A stretch of 64,000 nt of DNA from Tanytarsus gracilentus (GCA_038502055.1 JAXRKN010000044.1:10045501-10109500); one strand, 5' to 3'. Positions 23,143 to 63,880 are shown, numbered from the stretch's first letter. Notes: a model not told the origin generated them from the letters alone. Program-made: numbers and translations.

Positions 23143-23736
23143 ATGGACGGTGATTTATTTTTCGAAAATATTGACTTTGATGATGTGCTTGACTTTTCAT
23201 TCGATCAAGACTTCTTTGATCAATTAGAATTCAATCAAAATTGCACCGAATCGCAAAGGTTTATCGTGTCCATCAACGACAAAAGCCTAATTAAGCAAGA
23301 GGAGGAATTAATAATCAAAGAAGTAATTGAATATTTCGATCCTATAATAATAAGAGAAGAACCAGTGCAGCATGTTTGTGAATTTTGTCAACGGGTCTTT
23401 CTTAAAAAAAGCTACCTCCTTCAACACATCAACTACAAACACACAGATAAGCCTTTTCGTTGCGGGAAGTGTCATAAGAAGTTTTCCCATGAAATTGCAC
23501 TGGAAGATCACATAATGAAGCATAAAAATATTAATAAGCCTTTCAAGTGCCAGCTAGAGGGATGTGAAAAAGCTTATGCCTACAAATCGGACTTGAAAAT
23601 TCACCTCTTAAACAATCACTTGAAGGATGTTAAAGGCCACGTGTGTGAGTGTGGAAAAAGTTTCTCACGAAAAGACCAACTTAAAAAGCATAAAATGACA
23701 AAGTTACATATGAAGAAAATTAAATTAAATGCATAA
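23143..23736 (+). CDS. Small C2H2 zinc-finger protein (four fingers), unassigned
   Basis: Single exon of 197 aa. The N-terminal 75 residues are very acidic and rich in Phe/Asp (repeated FDD/FDQ), as in activation domains. Four C2H2 fingers follow: HVCEFC...H-x4-H (about 77-99), FRCGKC...H (105-127), FKCQLEGC...H with the longer TFIIIA-like C-x4-C spacing (134-158), and a last CEC-type finger with only one residue between its cysteines (about 165-188). The linkers resemble the TFIIIA pattern (INKPFKC). A DNA-binding, possibly TFIIIA-like or short regulatory factor is inferred, but four fingers are too few for a normal TFIIIA (nine). Poly(A) signal AATAAA at 23751-23756, 15 nt past the stop. 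The ATG at 23143 is the first in frame. Confidence 0.8.
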   Translation: MDGDLFFENIDFDDVLDFSFDQDFFDQLEFNQNCTESQRFIVSINDKSLIKQEEELIIKEVIEYFDPIIIREEPVQHVCEFCQRVFLKKSYLLQHINYKHTDKPFRCGKCHKKFSHEIALEDHIMKHKNINKPFKCQLEGCEKAYAYKSDLKIHLLNNHLKDVKGHVCECGKSFSRKDQLKKHKMTKLHMKKIKLNA

Positions 23737-24180
23737 ATTGTACAGCGAAAAATAAACGACATGACTTTTCCTTTTAAGGTCTTAAAACTGATAATTTTTC
23801 TTTTATTCAATAAATTTTTCTATATTACAAAAAAATCATTTTCTATATATTTGAGCACTAACGTTTAACACAAAAAAATGCTGCTACATAGGAAGAGTTC
23901 TCTCACTAAATTATACATATACAAGGGGATATTCTTTTTATCAAAGCGCACGCGACTACATAATATAATGAATAAATAAAATCGACTTGTAAAAAAATGA
24001 GTTTAAAAAGGTGCGAAAGAAACTTTTGATAAAGTATATAGAGAGGATGATCGAGGATACGATTTATACAAAAATAATGCACGACTATCATAAATTATTA
24101 AGAGAATAAAAGATATTATTTGAGCAAATTATGATGAATGGAGGAGATGACATGTGTGCGATGGAATGACTCAATGATGC
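23737..24180. terminator. Convergent 3' region, C2H2 gene / Duox
   Basis: 444 bp between stops. AATAAA (plus) at 23751-23756 ends the zinc-finger gene. TTTATT at 23802-23807 (AATAAA on minus) could end Duox, giving a 3'UTR of about 375 nt. Confidence 0.5.
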
Positions 24181-50919
<26,739 letters not shown>

Positions 50920-53900
50920 CTTTAGTCGTTTCCGTATTGAGTACATTTTGAATACAGCACACAATAACTTTTATTTTTTTTAACAACCTATTTTTTCTAT
51001 TATTCTCACTGAGTTCACCATTCGATGGATTTTTTTCGCTCTCAAAATGAAGAAGTTTAGTAACACTGCGCGCACATGTAGCTTAACATCTTTGTGTTCA
51101 TCTCCGCTCTCTGCAAATTGGTTGTGTGTTCTTCTTCTTGTAGTTTTGCCTGTGTACAATAAAAATCAGGTGTTTAGCAAACGAGAGTGATCAAAGCAAA
51201 AAAAAATTCTATTCTAAGCAATTAAGTCGATTGTGAGAGCTGCGAGAAAAATGGAATCGTGATCGAGACTGCTGTCGAGGAGAGGCCTCTTAAAATGGCT
51301 CGAATCAATTTACAAATATTCATTTATTTATTTTTCCTTCTCAATAAGAATAATATAAAAATGTACGTGGAACAAAAGGCATAGCACGTTGCCACTTGAT
51401 TCACTCACTCGGTAACTCAATAAAGCACAACTGTTTTTTTTCTCGAGTAAGAGCAAAAATTGTGTGGAAAAGGAAAGTTTAAAAGTAGGATGTGATTAAG
51501 TAGATTTGATAAATGGGAATTTTATATATGAGCTGAGGTTAAATGGCTTCTTGATACTTCACGACTGCTTTTGAGGCTGTGTAATGGAGTTGCCGATGGA
51601 ATTACTTTGTTAGCGTCATTATTGCAGAGAGAAATTATTTACGGGATTTAATTGATAATTTTATAAACTTGTGAAACTTTTTTTTGTAGGAATTTTTAAT
51701 TTTAAAAATTTAAGAACACAATGGAAAATGAAACAATAAAAATATTTCCCAATTTTTCTTTCCTCCCCCATATTTTTGTACCTCTTTAAGAAAGAAGAAA
51801 AAGAATTCTGTCACGTACAGTTTTTGCCATCTTTCTACAACTCTAAGCGTATATAATGGAACGAACGCTAACCATTTTAGCCATCATCAACCATCAAGAT
51901 CATCTTTACATCGCATCGTGTCTTTATGAGTCATTCCCGAATTAAGTTTTCATTTTATACATCAAGAGTAGCGAAAGAAGAGAAAATTCCAATTGAAGAG
52001 AAATAAAACAAAACGAATTTAAACGCTTCATGATTACATAATGAAGTGCACAGAGAGAGCTCTGCATATCTGTCGGTGTGTTCGTGTGTTAATGTGGTTA
52101 ATATTAATGAAAAAATTATAAATTACAAAAAATTACTTCTCGACTACTTCACAAGTTCGCGAAGGGGGCTTTTGGAAATTCAGGTCAAAGCATGTTACTT
52201 TTTGACTCTTTTGTGACATGAACGCGCGCAGCGAGTTAAAACAATGGTTGAATGTGTGTTAGAGAGATAATGCAATTCATTCTTTTTTTTCGCTTTATTC
52301 ACATCGATAAAAATTATGCTGTAATGTGATGCGCTTTACGGTGTGCCTTGTTCTCGCTTTTGTGCGGTCATCGGCGGCGAATAATTAGCTAATTGACTAT
52401 TTGAACTTCTTTAGTTTTGTGCTAAAAACAATGCATCGCGACAACACCTTTAATAATGTAAAGGAAAGTCGACAAGGGTTGGACACTAAAATTATTGTAA
52501 TTTATTAAATGTAAAATAATTTTTAGATCATTTAATTTTTTTTTACTTTCCACCCCTGACCGTGCAAATTTAACAATGTGAATATTCACAGCCCACTAGC
52601 GGTCTCACACATAGCATATCAGGGACATCGATGACTTATGACCATAATTGAATTTCCATTATTTACTCGGTTGTGGCATAAATCCACATGTCGACCGCAA
52701 TTGTATATTTTCAAAAATAAGATTTATGCTTTCTGCATTCAGTTATGCTTCATTGTGGCATTATACGATCACTTTTTAGTCATTGCCAAAGAGGATTCAT
52801 TGAGACTTTTTTCTCGCCACATAAAAGTCATTTAAATTGATCGAGTGAAATGTGCGTGGCTTTTAATCTTCGCGTTGGCCAATTCATAAAAAATTAATAA
52901 TTCAAACAATGAACTTAAAAGAATGGGAAAAAAACATTTTTCTATCTTTCGCGTGGCCGACGAGTCTTGAATTCAACAACAATTTTTTGTTAGAAATGGT
53001 TGGAAACCTTTAACTAAGAAATTAAAAACTTCCACTCCCCGCAATCTATGCCAATTTTAACTCTTTTAAGCTACTTTTCGTGCTGTTGTTTTTTTGCCAT
53101 GTTATGTGTCGATCCGCAAAAAGAATGTGACGTAAGAAAAATCATAATATTCGAGTAGATCGCCATATGCGTAAAATGAGTGTATAACGTGAAAAATTTG
53201 CAACTTGGCAAGACCATCCAATAAAAATACGCCGTTACGTTACATGGTGCAGTCGTAACAACGGAGAAAAATTCAATCTCACTCATTCGCGAACGGCCTT
53301 GACTGGAATCAAGAAATTTTTACGTTTTTTGCTCTCGTGAAGATTGACTTTAAATCGCCAACAACAACTGATTTAAATTTGGAGTAGTTTTACATGCTGG
53401 ATGCCATATAGACGATGGCGATTACGATAACAAGTTATTGGTCAATAGACGATGATTTTTTAAAATAGCAAAATAGCACGCGAGATGTTGCCGGGCAATT
53501 ATTGTCGAGAGATCAATGTTGCGCTGATTTAAGCAATTGGAATTTTTGTGAGGGTGTGACGAAAAATATTTTCGATAAAAATTCTGCTCTTTTTTTTTTG
53601 GAAAATTACATAGCAAATATTTCTAAAGGTCTCCACAGCAATTCAGGAATGTGCTCGATTTTATTTTCACAATCCACTTCGATTATGCTTGTCGATGTTC
53701 GTTTGATAAACAAATAAAAAATTCCAGTTTCTGTCGATGATTCACTCGAAAAAGTTTTTACATGCTACGTGCATGGAGAATTAAAGCTCATTTGGCTCGC
53801 GCATTAGTGGCGTAAAAATAAAAATTTTAATTCACACACACTGAAAGTGATTTGCGGCATAAACGGAGCAATAAAATTCATTTTCTATGTCCTCGAACAG

Positions 53901-56152
53901 CAAACGTCGTCGGTGGTAGGCAGTGGACAATGCAGTATGAAATTTATAGGACTCTTTTTATATATTTTTCTTTATAACCGCCAATGAAATGCCACAAAGA
54001 GTCCGAAATGTAAAACTTTCATTTTTCTCTCTCGGTTAGTAAAGGCAAAAATAAAATTGTCGAGTCGTGCAATTATGGGGCGAGCAAGAAAGAAGAGAAA
54101 TCCATTCGCATGACCGAATGTTTATGATGTAAAAAGTTATTAAATTTCTTTCTGAGACCAGGGGTAGAACTCGCATTTTTTAGATATTTTTTAAAGACAA
54201 ATTTTTAAAAACAAACTGTTAAATTTTTTAAAATTATTATTAGTGTCCCGAACCTTTAAAACTTCTCTCAATTTTCTTTGGTTCTCTTCTATTTGCACAC
54301 TGTCTTTCGAGACTCTCTATTGAAGACGATGATGGTAGCTCATAAACACACATTATACAGCTAAGATTGAGCTTTTCCGCGTTCATCAAAACGGTGATTT
54401 TTATTATTCGACTAAATCACCCATTTCTAGCTGCTGGTATTTTCACTTTCAGTAGATTTGACGTCGAGAGGCTAATTGATGGCTTATTTCACGGTTCTAT
54501 GGGTGTCAAATGCAAGCACACGCACGAATGCTTGAGGAAGTTTTCATTCAATCTTTTTATGATTATTCATTTTTTACGGTGTTCGGCTAAGGAACTGGGA
54601 GGAATATTACAGGAAGGTCGGAATAATTTTTTTCTCAAGTGTTTTCAACTCACGAGACCGAAATTAAATTTTTTCATGTTGCGAAAAATGTTAATGGATG
54701 AGCCATGGCGGTGCAATTTCGCAATTCATGATTGACACATGTCTGCCGTTGCCTTATTTATTATGCTTCCATTTTTATGGTGAACAGAAACGCAAAAAAT
54801 ATTGTTTTTGTCTTCATAAATTCGCCACATTAAAAATAATAAATTTCACGCCTGCTTGAACCGTAATTATTGATTTGGTAGTTTGAGAATTAACAAAATA
54901 TTCCAGAAATCGAATTAACGCAAAAATTTGAAGTGGATGAATGAGTTCTTAAGAATTAATTGCGAAAAAATAATTAGTCATGAGGATATGATAGCAAATT
55001 GTTAAATAATATTAGCATCATGCGTCACTTTAGTTATTAAACGGCTTTGATGAGGGAATAATGTTGTTTGTTTATTTTTTTGCAAGGCTGACAAGTTAGA
55101 ATTTAAAAAGATTTGTTTAAATTTTATCGAAAATAAAATCGACATTTTTTGATTTATTAAATTGGCAATTTTATCTTTACAAAAATTTTGTCAAAAGGTT
55201 TTTAAATTTAAAATTCTTTATTATCTAACCAAATTTTACAGTGATTCAACCCCACGAAATAAAATTCATTGAGATCGTAGAACAACAAACTTATGACTCA
55301 ATATGTTGATCATTCCACTCCATGGGGTCTATGTCTCATAGATATTTCAGAGATATTCTCAAGAAGGAATTACCTAAAGTTTGAAGAACTCTTTAGCGGG
55401 GATTCTCGACAAATGGAAATTTTTATGAGTCTATTAGCAGTAAAAGAAGCAAAATTTCATGGGAAATGTATTAAATTATATATTTTTAAATTAAATCTAT
55501 TTATAACTGAGGTTCACGAGGAGTCGTGGAGTAATACAATATTTTTTTGGCTAAATTATTACCATTAAATTGCTTAACAATCAATACAAAGTAAGAAAAC
55601 AAAAATAAAAACAAGTTTGAGAGTTTCTTGATTTTCGAAATTCTTCCTTATGTAGCTTGAAAATAAAATCAAGAAGATTCAAATTTTTAAATCCAAAATG
55701 AAAGTGATCTCGCCTTGGTTTAACACCGATTTAAAAGGTCTTATTTAAATACCATTTTTTTCTATCGCTATGAGCTTGCAACATATTTTAAAACTTATGC
55801 TCGTCTGATCTGCTCTTAATTAGGGTAATCAACGCCTTGAAATAAATCCACTAAAGTAAAAAAAATATCCTCTTAATATCTCTTTGAATAACTTAATTAA
55901 TTCTCAGATTCAAATGAGTTTCAAGCACTAGAAATTGAGGCCATAAATTATGAGAGAAGGATGCGATGCATCAGCAGACATTTAATTGCCGAAAATTAAT
56001 CAAGCGCCATGTATCGTAACCACAAAAGAGACTTTCTTCCGTGTCAATGCCATTTTCGAGCCGATGATAAAAGAATAAATAAACACATTTTTAGTTCGAG
56101 GGGAGTTGAGCTCAGGTTAAAATTTTTTGATAATTTTTTAAAATTTTCTATA
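50920..56152. other. Upstream region of Duox
   Basis: AT-rich DNA 5' of the Duox start codon. The first few hundred bases must contain the 5'UTR and promoter unless a further non-coding exon lies upstream. The longest open frame (54367-54735) starts with TTG and matches nothing I recognise. No tRNA or repeat was identified. Confidence 0.4.
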
Positions 56153-56160
56153 CACAACTC

Positions 56161-56400
56161 GGCTAAAGTACACTTTACTGGCCACCTTTTTTTTCGACTT
56201 TTTTTGTGTCTTAAATCAAAGATTTGGGCTCGCAGAGCCCGAATCTGCAAGAATTTTTGCGCGGAACCACTCTGGGACCGACCTACGAGGATCCAAAGAT
56301 CCACTTTGTTTACACTAAAGTGCACTAGAAAAAGCCAACAATCTTAGGGGAGAGGTGAGAATTCGGGTTTGTTGGGTGGGAAGAGAGACACGAGGGGTAT
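56161..56400 (+). repeat. Left terminal inverted repeat of the transposon
   Basis: Pairs with 57806-58044. Landmarks shared by both arms: GTACACTTTACTGGCCACC, GATTTGGGCTCGCAGAGCCC, GGATCCAAAGATCCACTTTG and CACGAGGGGTA. Confidence 0.85.
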
Positions 56401-57376
56401 TAATATGTCTCAACTTAAGGGGTACACAGCTCTTAAGGGGTACGAAACTTATATGTTTCATCATTTTGAGCTAAAAATAGCTAAAATCTTATTGGAATGG
56501 TAAGCATTATTGGTTTTTTGATGAAAAAATGACAAAAGGGGTATGAAGACGCTTGTAATTAAGGGGTACTCAGCTTTTAATGGGTACACAACTTATACTT
56601 TTCATCATTTTGGGCTAAAAACAGTGAAAATCTTATTGGAATGGTGATTTTTGGAAGAAAAGAAAGATATAAGGGGTATAATAACGCTTGTAATTAAGGG
56701 GTACGCGACTTTAATTTAAGTTATTTTGTGCTAAAACAAATGAAAATCTTAAAAAAGGTAAGAATTAGAGGTTTTTGAATGTAGAGAATGACACAAGGGG
56801 TTCATCGCTTTTAAGGGGTACAAATATATGATTATTTCAAGTATTTTTATTTCTTCTTCTTCTTTTTCTTCAACTTAAAATATTTGTGTCGCAGAAAAGT
56901 CAATAAAAAATCCACGCAAACCAAAACCTCTTCCCACCTATTTTCTCCTTCTACAAAAAGAAATCATTAAAAATTCTAACCTCTTCCCACTCATTTTCCC
57001 TTTTACAAAAAGAATCATCAAAAAATTTAAGTTTTTTCCACTAATTTTTTTACACGTAAAATTAAGACACCTCACATAGCCCTTAAATTAAAATTCCAAG
57101 GGGACACGAAAAACTGAAACTGAGTAAAAAAATTAAAATTCTGAAATCAGCTGTTTTTATTCAAAAGTAAACAAAATGTTTTAACAAACAAAATTAATCT
57201 TAATTCCTGCTTGAAATTAATTTAAACTGGATTAACTCTTAATTTTGAGCGACTTGTGATCAAGCGCCATGAAATAAAACAAAATTCAGTTTTTAATGAA
57301 AGTACATATTTCACAATTTTCACAAATTGGTAAAACCAGTTTTTAATCGTTTATTATCGTAAAAGTTTCTTTTGGG

Positions 57377-57551
57377 GACGGCGCAGCCCTTTTACAGTAA
57401 TTAATTGACGGCGCAGCCCTTTTACAGAAATAAATTGATGGCGCAGCCCTTTTACAGAAATCAATTGACGGCGCAGCCCTTTTACAGAAACCGATTGATG
57501 GCACGGCCCTTTTACAGAAATCGATTGACGGCGTAGCCTTTTTACAGAAAC
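57377..57551. repeat. Six tandem 30-bp units inside the transposon
   Basis: Units start at 57377, 57407, 57437, 57467, 57497 and 57527. Consensus GAYGGCGCAGCCCTTTTACA followed by GAAATCAATT. The first four are almost identical; the last two carry more changes. Spacing is exactly 30 bp. Confidence 0.9.
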
Positions 57552-57805
57552 CCCAAGAACAAGAAAAAAATGTTCTACAAAAAATGTTTCTAATTTTTTT
57601 ATAAAAACTTAAGTTTTGTACCCCTTAAAAGCGGTGTACCCCTCATGTAAAAGTGCCTGTGTACCCCTCGTGATATTTTCTCTACCCAAGAACCCCGAAT
57701 TCTCACTTTCCCTTAAGATTGTTGGCTTTTTCTGGTGTAAAAAATCAAAAACTAAAGTTTTATACCCCTTAAAAGCGGTGTACCCCTCATTTAAAAGTAC
57801 CTGTG

Positions 57806-58044
57806 TACCCCTCGTGATATTTTCCCCACCCAAAAACCCCGAATTCCCACCTTTCCCCTTGGATTGTTGGCTTTTTCTAGTGCACTTTAGTGTAAACAAA
57901 GTGGATCTTTGGATCCTCGTAAGTCGGTCCCGGAGTGGTTCCGCGGAAAAATTCTTGTAGATTCGGGCTCTGCGAGCCCAAATCTTTGATTTAAGACACA
58001 AAAAAAGTCAAAAAAAAAGGTGGCCAGTAAAGTGTACTTTTACC
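57806..58044 (-). repeat. Right terminal inverted repeat of the transposon
   Basis: Reverse complement of 56161-56400 with roughly 90% identity by eye. Ends in AAGTGTACTTTTACC next to the target duplication. Confidence 0.85.
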
Positions 58045-58052
58045 CACAACTC

Positions 58053-61000
58053 ATAAGTAATCTAATTTTATTAGAGCAGAGTTGTCCACTCCTTGCCACA
58101 TTCCACCTTTCGATCGCACTGATACGCAAATTAAGAAATCGTAAAATACGATCTTGAGTGATAAGCCATTCTCTTCTAATTTTCCTCTTAATTCGTTATA
58201 AAAATACAATAGATCTGACGTCGATCTCACATTTCTTCGTCTACAAATTCAAAACGGCAATCAACAAGTCAAGAGATTGGCATTCCAACGCCTTTTGTCT
58301 TTATGAAAAAAAAAAGATTTTGCGGATGGACGTCGTGACAAAGATGTGTGAAACAAGTTCTTCTTTGGTAGCAATGTCATTTTTTTCTTTCTTCATTTTC
58401 AAATCGAAATTCGAGATGGTTATTTTTAAGATGAAATTCACAAAATTTTCGCTTTTTGATATTTAGTGTGAAACAATTCTATCGAAAAGTTTTAAAAAAG
58501 TTTTACGCTTAAAATTAGCAATGTGAATGACCATGGGTGAGGTGACGAAGGAAATTTTTTATTGCACGATGAGAAGAATGACTCAAGAGTCAACGATGGA
58601 GTGACAGGTGCATGGGCGGTGTTCAAGAATGACGTAATAATTTTTTTGTTCTTTAAAGACTGAGACTTGATATATTTTTACATAATTTAAAATGTAAAAC
58701 AATAGTTAAAGAAATTCTATAATTTTTAATGAGGAAAATTTTCGTCACTTAACCAACTCACATACCCCAAGTCACATCATCACATAGCTATGTTGACAAT
58801 GAATGTAATTCTTTAAAAAAAACGCAATAAATTTATGTTTCTCATCTCACAAAAAGCATCGTCGCAAAAAAGGAGATAAAAGAGATTGTACATGTGTCTT
58901 CTAACTGTATACAAAATCCTATTCATGCTTCATCATCATTAATTTTAGCTATTTAGCGATATTGGCGATAATAGCATAAAAGTGGAGACAACAATTCGCA
59001 ATTATCACATCTTATTGCATCAGTTGAGATGTCAAAGGAAAATATTGTAGAGACAGAAATTAAAATTTCAAGCGTGACAAAGTCTTTTTCTAGGTATAAA
59101 CGTCAAGGGATGGGAACTTTTGTGAAATGAATTAATTTGTACTGATTTTTTAAAAATTTTAAAATTTATATAAAAAGTGTGACCATCGTCTGATGTCAGG
59201 AGAAATAGCATCAGAACGTTATCACATGGGATGAAAGAGCACCAAGAGCTCGCCAATAACTCGCAGGAGAAAGAAAGAAAATAAATGGAGCAAATTAGAG
59301 ATCACTTAACGGAATATTCTTGCCGCATAAAAGAAGAAGTGAGGAGAAGAGTCTTGTGGCTATTGAGCGCAGCAAAAAAAAATATTGTCGAGCGTGAGTG
59401 AGGTACAAATGGCAACAACTTGCAATCACTTTTCCATAAAAAAAATCCACACAATTAATTTTTTCCCAATAATAATTTTTTTTGCGCAAATCGCTTGAAA
59501 CACACGATTTTCTTCGATATGGCACATCGACAATCTCCTCAATCCGACATACACAGCAAGTGAAGATGCTGCGAGCATTCAATGTTCGTTTGACATTAAT
59601 TTCTGTAGCTCATTCGCTTTTTTGATTTCAAAAACAAATATTTCTTTCCATTGAGAGAGAAGGAAGATTAATATTATGTGAATACTCTTTTTTTTCTTGT
59701 GTATATACAGAGAGAACTTTTTGTCATTATACTGCAAAAAAAATTAGCTTTTTGAGTGTTTGTTCGTTTTTTAAAGAGGAAGATTTTTTGAGTTTATGGA
59801 AATTTTTTATATTTGAAAAAATGGAGCAAAAATTTAAGAATTTAATAAAAAGCAATTTTTATCCTTTAGATTTTTGATAAATTAATTTTTTTAACAAATG
59901 CTTTGAAATATTTTCAAACCCACAAAAACTAATTCGGTTTTTATCCTTTTTTGGATGCACATCGAACCTCAAAACCTCAAAACAATAATTTCTGTAACCC
60001 AAAAAAAGCCCTCGGCACAGCAGCAGACAAAAATCTCCACATGAACTTGATGAATTATTTTCAATTTTTCATAGTGAATCACAAAGTAATTTTTCACAAT
60101 AGCTCAAAAGCTCAATTTTTCTTCCTCAATCATCATTTGCTCACACAACTTTGTCTCTTAGCTGAAGTTCACGACTTTCAATCCATTTTACTTTTTTTCG
60201 CACAACTCTCAAAAAAAAAGAGTTTCTTATTCATAAAAAAATGCAATAGTGGTCGCATAGGAGAATAAGAAGCTGACGAGAAGCGAGAGATTGGCTCGAA
60301 TTGAACTTGACACAATTTTTATTTTTCGTATTTAAAGCAACTTTTAGCTTCACTTCTCTCGCTTTTCATATCCGCATGTATATTTTTTTCTTAAAGAATT
60401 TCTCTTTGAATATTTTTCTTCTTACTTTTTTTCTTAAACTTCTTTCCACCACAAATAAATCACTGACAAATTTATGAAGCACACACGACGCGTTTTTGGT
60501 GACTTTCAATGATGTTTAAATTTCAATTAACTTCTACTCTCTCTCCCCCACAAAAAAAAAACTTATTTAAAAATGTTTTCGAGTGCAAGAGACTTTACCG
60601 TTTTTCACGACCGAACAAGACGAGCGACTCAGTAAGACTGAAATGTGCCTCAGCCAGCCAGCCACAGTGCTCAATATATTTTTTTCGCCTCAATTTTCTG
60701 GACGGTGCGCGAGCGAAAGAGATTTAGACACCAACACACTTGCTGTAAGTGACAATGAACAGATGGGCTCTCGAGTGAGAGAAAGAGCACATGTTGAGAC
60801 TTTTATCGGCTCTCCTCGCCGCCACAGTCATTCAAGTCTTTTGTTTTTTCCTCTTCACAACGTGCTTGCTGCGGCTCAGAATCGCACCCGAGAGAGTCAT
60901 TGCTTAATGGTGTGTGCAAATGTGTGTCTCTGTGTTGAAGAAAGTTTTTCTCTTCTCAGGGGCTTCGACATGATTTCTTCCGCATGTGGGCTGGTTAGAT

Positions 61001-61499
61001 TTTACAGTTAAGCTGTTGTGTCGGAGCTTTCGGAGCTTTTAACGATCATTTGTGAGCTTTTGTGCTTGACGTCATAGTTGATCATAGTCATGATACAGGA
61101 AAAATATATTTCTTCATTGATTGATGATGTTTATTCAAAGTTGGCAATGACTTTATCTCTTTGTACGTGATCTTTTTAGTGATGATGAATTGGCAATATT
61201 TTTGTGTATATATGTTAAGAATTAAGTAGGCCATCGAATAAAAATGAAATGAGAACTCATTAAATCTCGATTATTGTCCATCGGTATCAAAATTGAAGTT
61301 AATTTATTTTTTTTTAACAACCCGATAGAATTTTTCCACATAAAATTACAAAATCAATTATTGGAAATTTTCATTCCTTCTCCATACTCCGTCTCAATGT
61401 CAACGGATATACTTGACAATTAAAAGTGTATAGTTGGTTTATTAGCATTCTTGCTGGGGTTAGGAAATTTTGCCCTTGGGAAATTTTTCCTTCATTAAA
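58053..61499. other. Intergenic DNA, no gene recognised
   Basis: AT-rich. A patch at about 60590-61010 is less AT-rich, contains several GAGA-type motifs (CTCTCGAGTGAGAGAAAGAG) and overlapping open frames of 72 and 142 codons without recognisable domains. It could be a promoter or untranslated exon of a gene lying to the right or of a Duox isoform, but nothing proves this. Confidence 0.35.
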
Positions 61500-62322
<823 letters not shown>

Positions 62323-63880
62323 ACATTCTTGCTCCATGTTCAATGTCACAAAAAAGTTGTTCTGAATGGAGACAATGTTCTAAAAAGAACACACCGAGTC
62401 CTGGCTACCCTTGAAGTCGACCCGAAGTCTCTCGCTGTTATAATTGCTCACGCCTAGCCGGTTCTTAAAAAAGAATTATTTGTTCTTATTATTATTATAC
62501 GATACTTGCGTGATTAGCGAACAGCAAAAAGGTAAGAATCAAATTGACGTTTTTGAGGCGGCAATACATTAAGAATGAGAATGATGGACAGCAGAAATGA
62601 TGATCATCACCACTTGGATGCCGAACGATGTAACTAAATACATCGCACATAATAATACTCGGCGTACTCTGCCTTCAAGTCATAATCAATTCAAGCGTTT
62701 TAACATATATGAAGAATTTTTTTTAAAATCGTGATGCCATCGTTTGGCATTAATATCATTCGAAAAAAAATGAATTCTTCATGCCATCCATACACCATTT
62801 GTATCCGTTTCTGATGAACAAATTCTTTCATTATATTAAATGTACGATTAGCTTCATTTAATTGGAATTGAACTTTTTGTGATGGGTCTGGAAATTAATT
62901 GAACGCTTGATGGAACTTGAATGACGCTTGCTGATAATTTTGAATTTACAATAATTTAGCTTAAATCTTTTATTTAATATTTCCTTCGAGAGCCAATTTT
63001 CAGATGACGTTTTAATTAAAATTTATTCCCGCGATCACTTTACATGCTCATCATCCACACTCTCTGCGTTGCTGGTAATAATTAAAGCTATTTGTGAAGG
63101 TGAGACAATTATTATTGAATAACAAGCGATGACGATGAATTTTATTGATATTATTGGAGTAAGAAGTAAGAGCCACAAAAGCAATAACAATAAAGAATAA
63201 ATAGACGAGCTTCTTTCCACGACATCTCAAAGTACTAACATACAATTAAGAGCGAATGAATGTAAATGAGAATTAATGGCTTTGGGTAAGCGATTCTTTT
63301 TGCGGCATCTCGCTTTGTTATGAACATGTAAGAACAAACGCTGTCGATGGATGTAAAAAAAATCATAGAGGGGTTAGGACACTTTTGAAGTTCATTTCTA
63401 TTTGATTTTAAAAAAATTACATAAATGAATTTTTTAAAAATTCGCTTCAAAAAATATTGATATTTTCTAAAATAAATAGTCAGAATCGTCAGGATATAAA
63501 ATTTGAGTCAACCCTGAGTTTTGCACCCCTTGAAAAGAAAATATTGAATCGAGCGTTCAATTTATCAATAAGAAGAGCCTCTCTATCGCATCTGATGTGT
63601 GGACTCGTGTACAACTCGCAATTGTCAGATAAAAACATTAATTGCGCACTCGAGAGTGCGAAGTGAGATAAGTGGAAAAAAGAATCAATGGTGTGGTTCA
63701 ATAGCGAACAAAAAAAATCCTCTTTACATGTTGAATTAACGCAAGGTTGTTGTCCTAGCTTCGACGATCCGATAAATTCCTTCGTGAATGTCAAATTTTA
63801 CAAATTCTCTTCTCTGCACAAACTGCACGTCCATCCAAATTAAACATCATTAGATTTTTATGTTTGAGGTGAAGTGTTTA
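62323..63880. other. Intergenic DNA, no gene recognised
   Basis: AT-rich with small open frames only (up to 101 codons, none resembling a protein). A less AT-rich stretch at about 62380-62470 has no recognisable RNA-gene signature. Confidence 0.35.

Larger units (their letters stand above)
56153..58052. mobile_element. Non-autonomous DNA transposon (1884 bp) with long terminal inverted repeats and 8-bp target duplication
   Basis: The element runs from 56161 to 58044 and is flanked by the exact 8-bp repeat CACAACTC (56153-56160 and 58045-58052). Its left end GGCTAAAGTACACTTTACTG and the reverse complement of its right end GGTAAAAGTACACTTTACTG open inverted repeats of about 240 bp (56161-56400 and 57806-58044) that differ at few positions. 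Between them lie several degenerate copies of a unit containing AAGGGGTAC, a 144-bp tandem duplication of the inner right arm (starting at 57625 and 57769), and six 30-bp units. No transposase frame is present, so it must be mobilised in trans. An 8-bp duplication fits hAT or P-like superfamilies, and the long inverted repeats with internal tandem arrays resemble foldback elements. The termini alone do not settle the class. Short open frames in the arms are by-products of the repeats. Confidence 0.85.

Noticed and set aside
54367..54735. 122-codon open frame on plus
   Set aside because: Starts with TTG, has no recognisable domain, no supporting splice context and ordinary AT-rich composition.
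56009..58001. Open frames of 90-130 codons in both arms of the transposon, similar on both strands
   Set aside because: They arise from the inverted repeats themselves: the same sequence gives mirror frames left and right. No transposase motif is present.
60583..61011. 142-codon open frame on plus
   Set aside because: Non-ATG start and an overlapping 72-codon frame in another phase; Ser/Arg/Cys-rich translation without a known motif. Noted as a possible promoter or UTR patch instead.
62323..62480. Possible small structured RNA in a less AT-rich patch
   Set aside because: No snRNA, tRNA box or other recognisable RNA motif could be found by eye.
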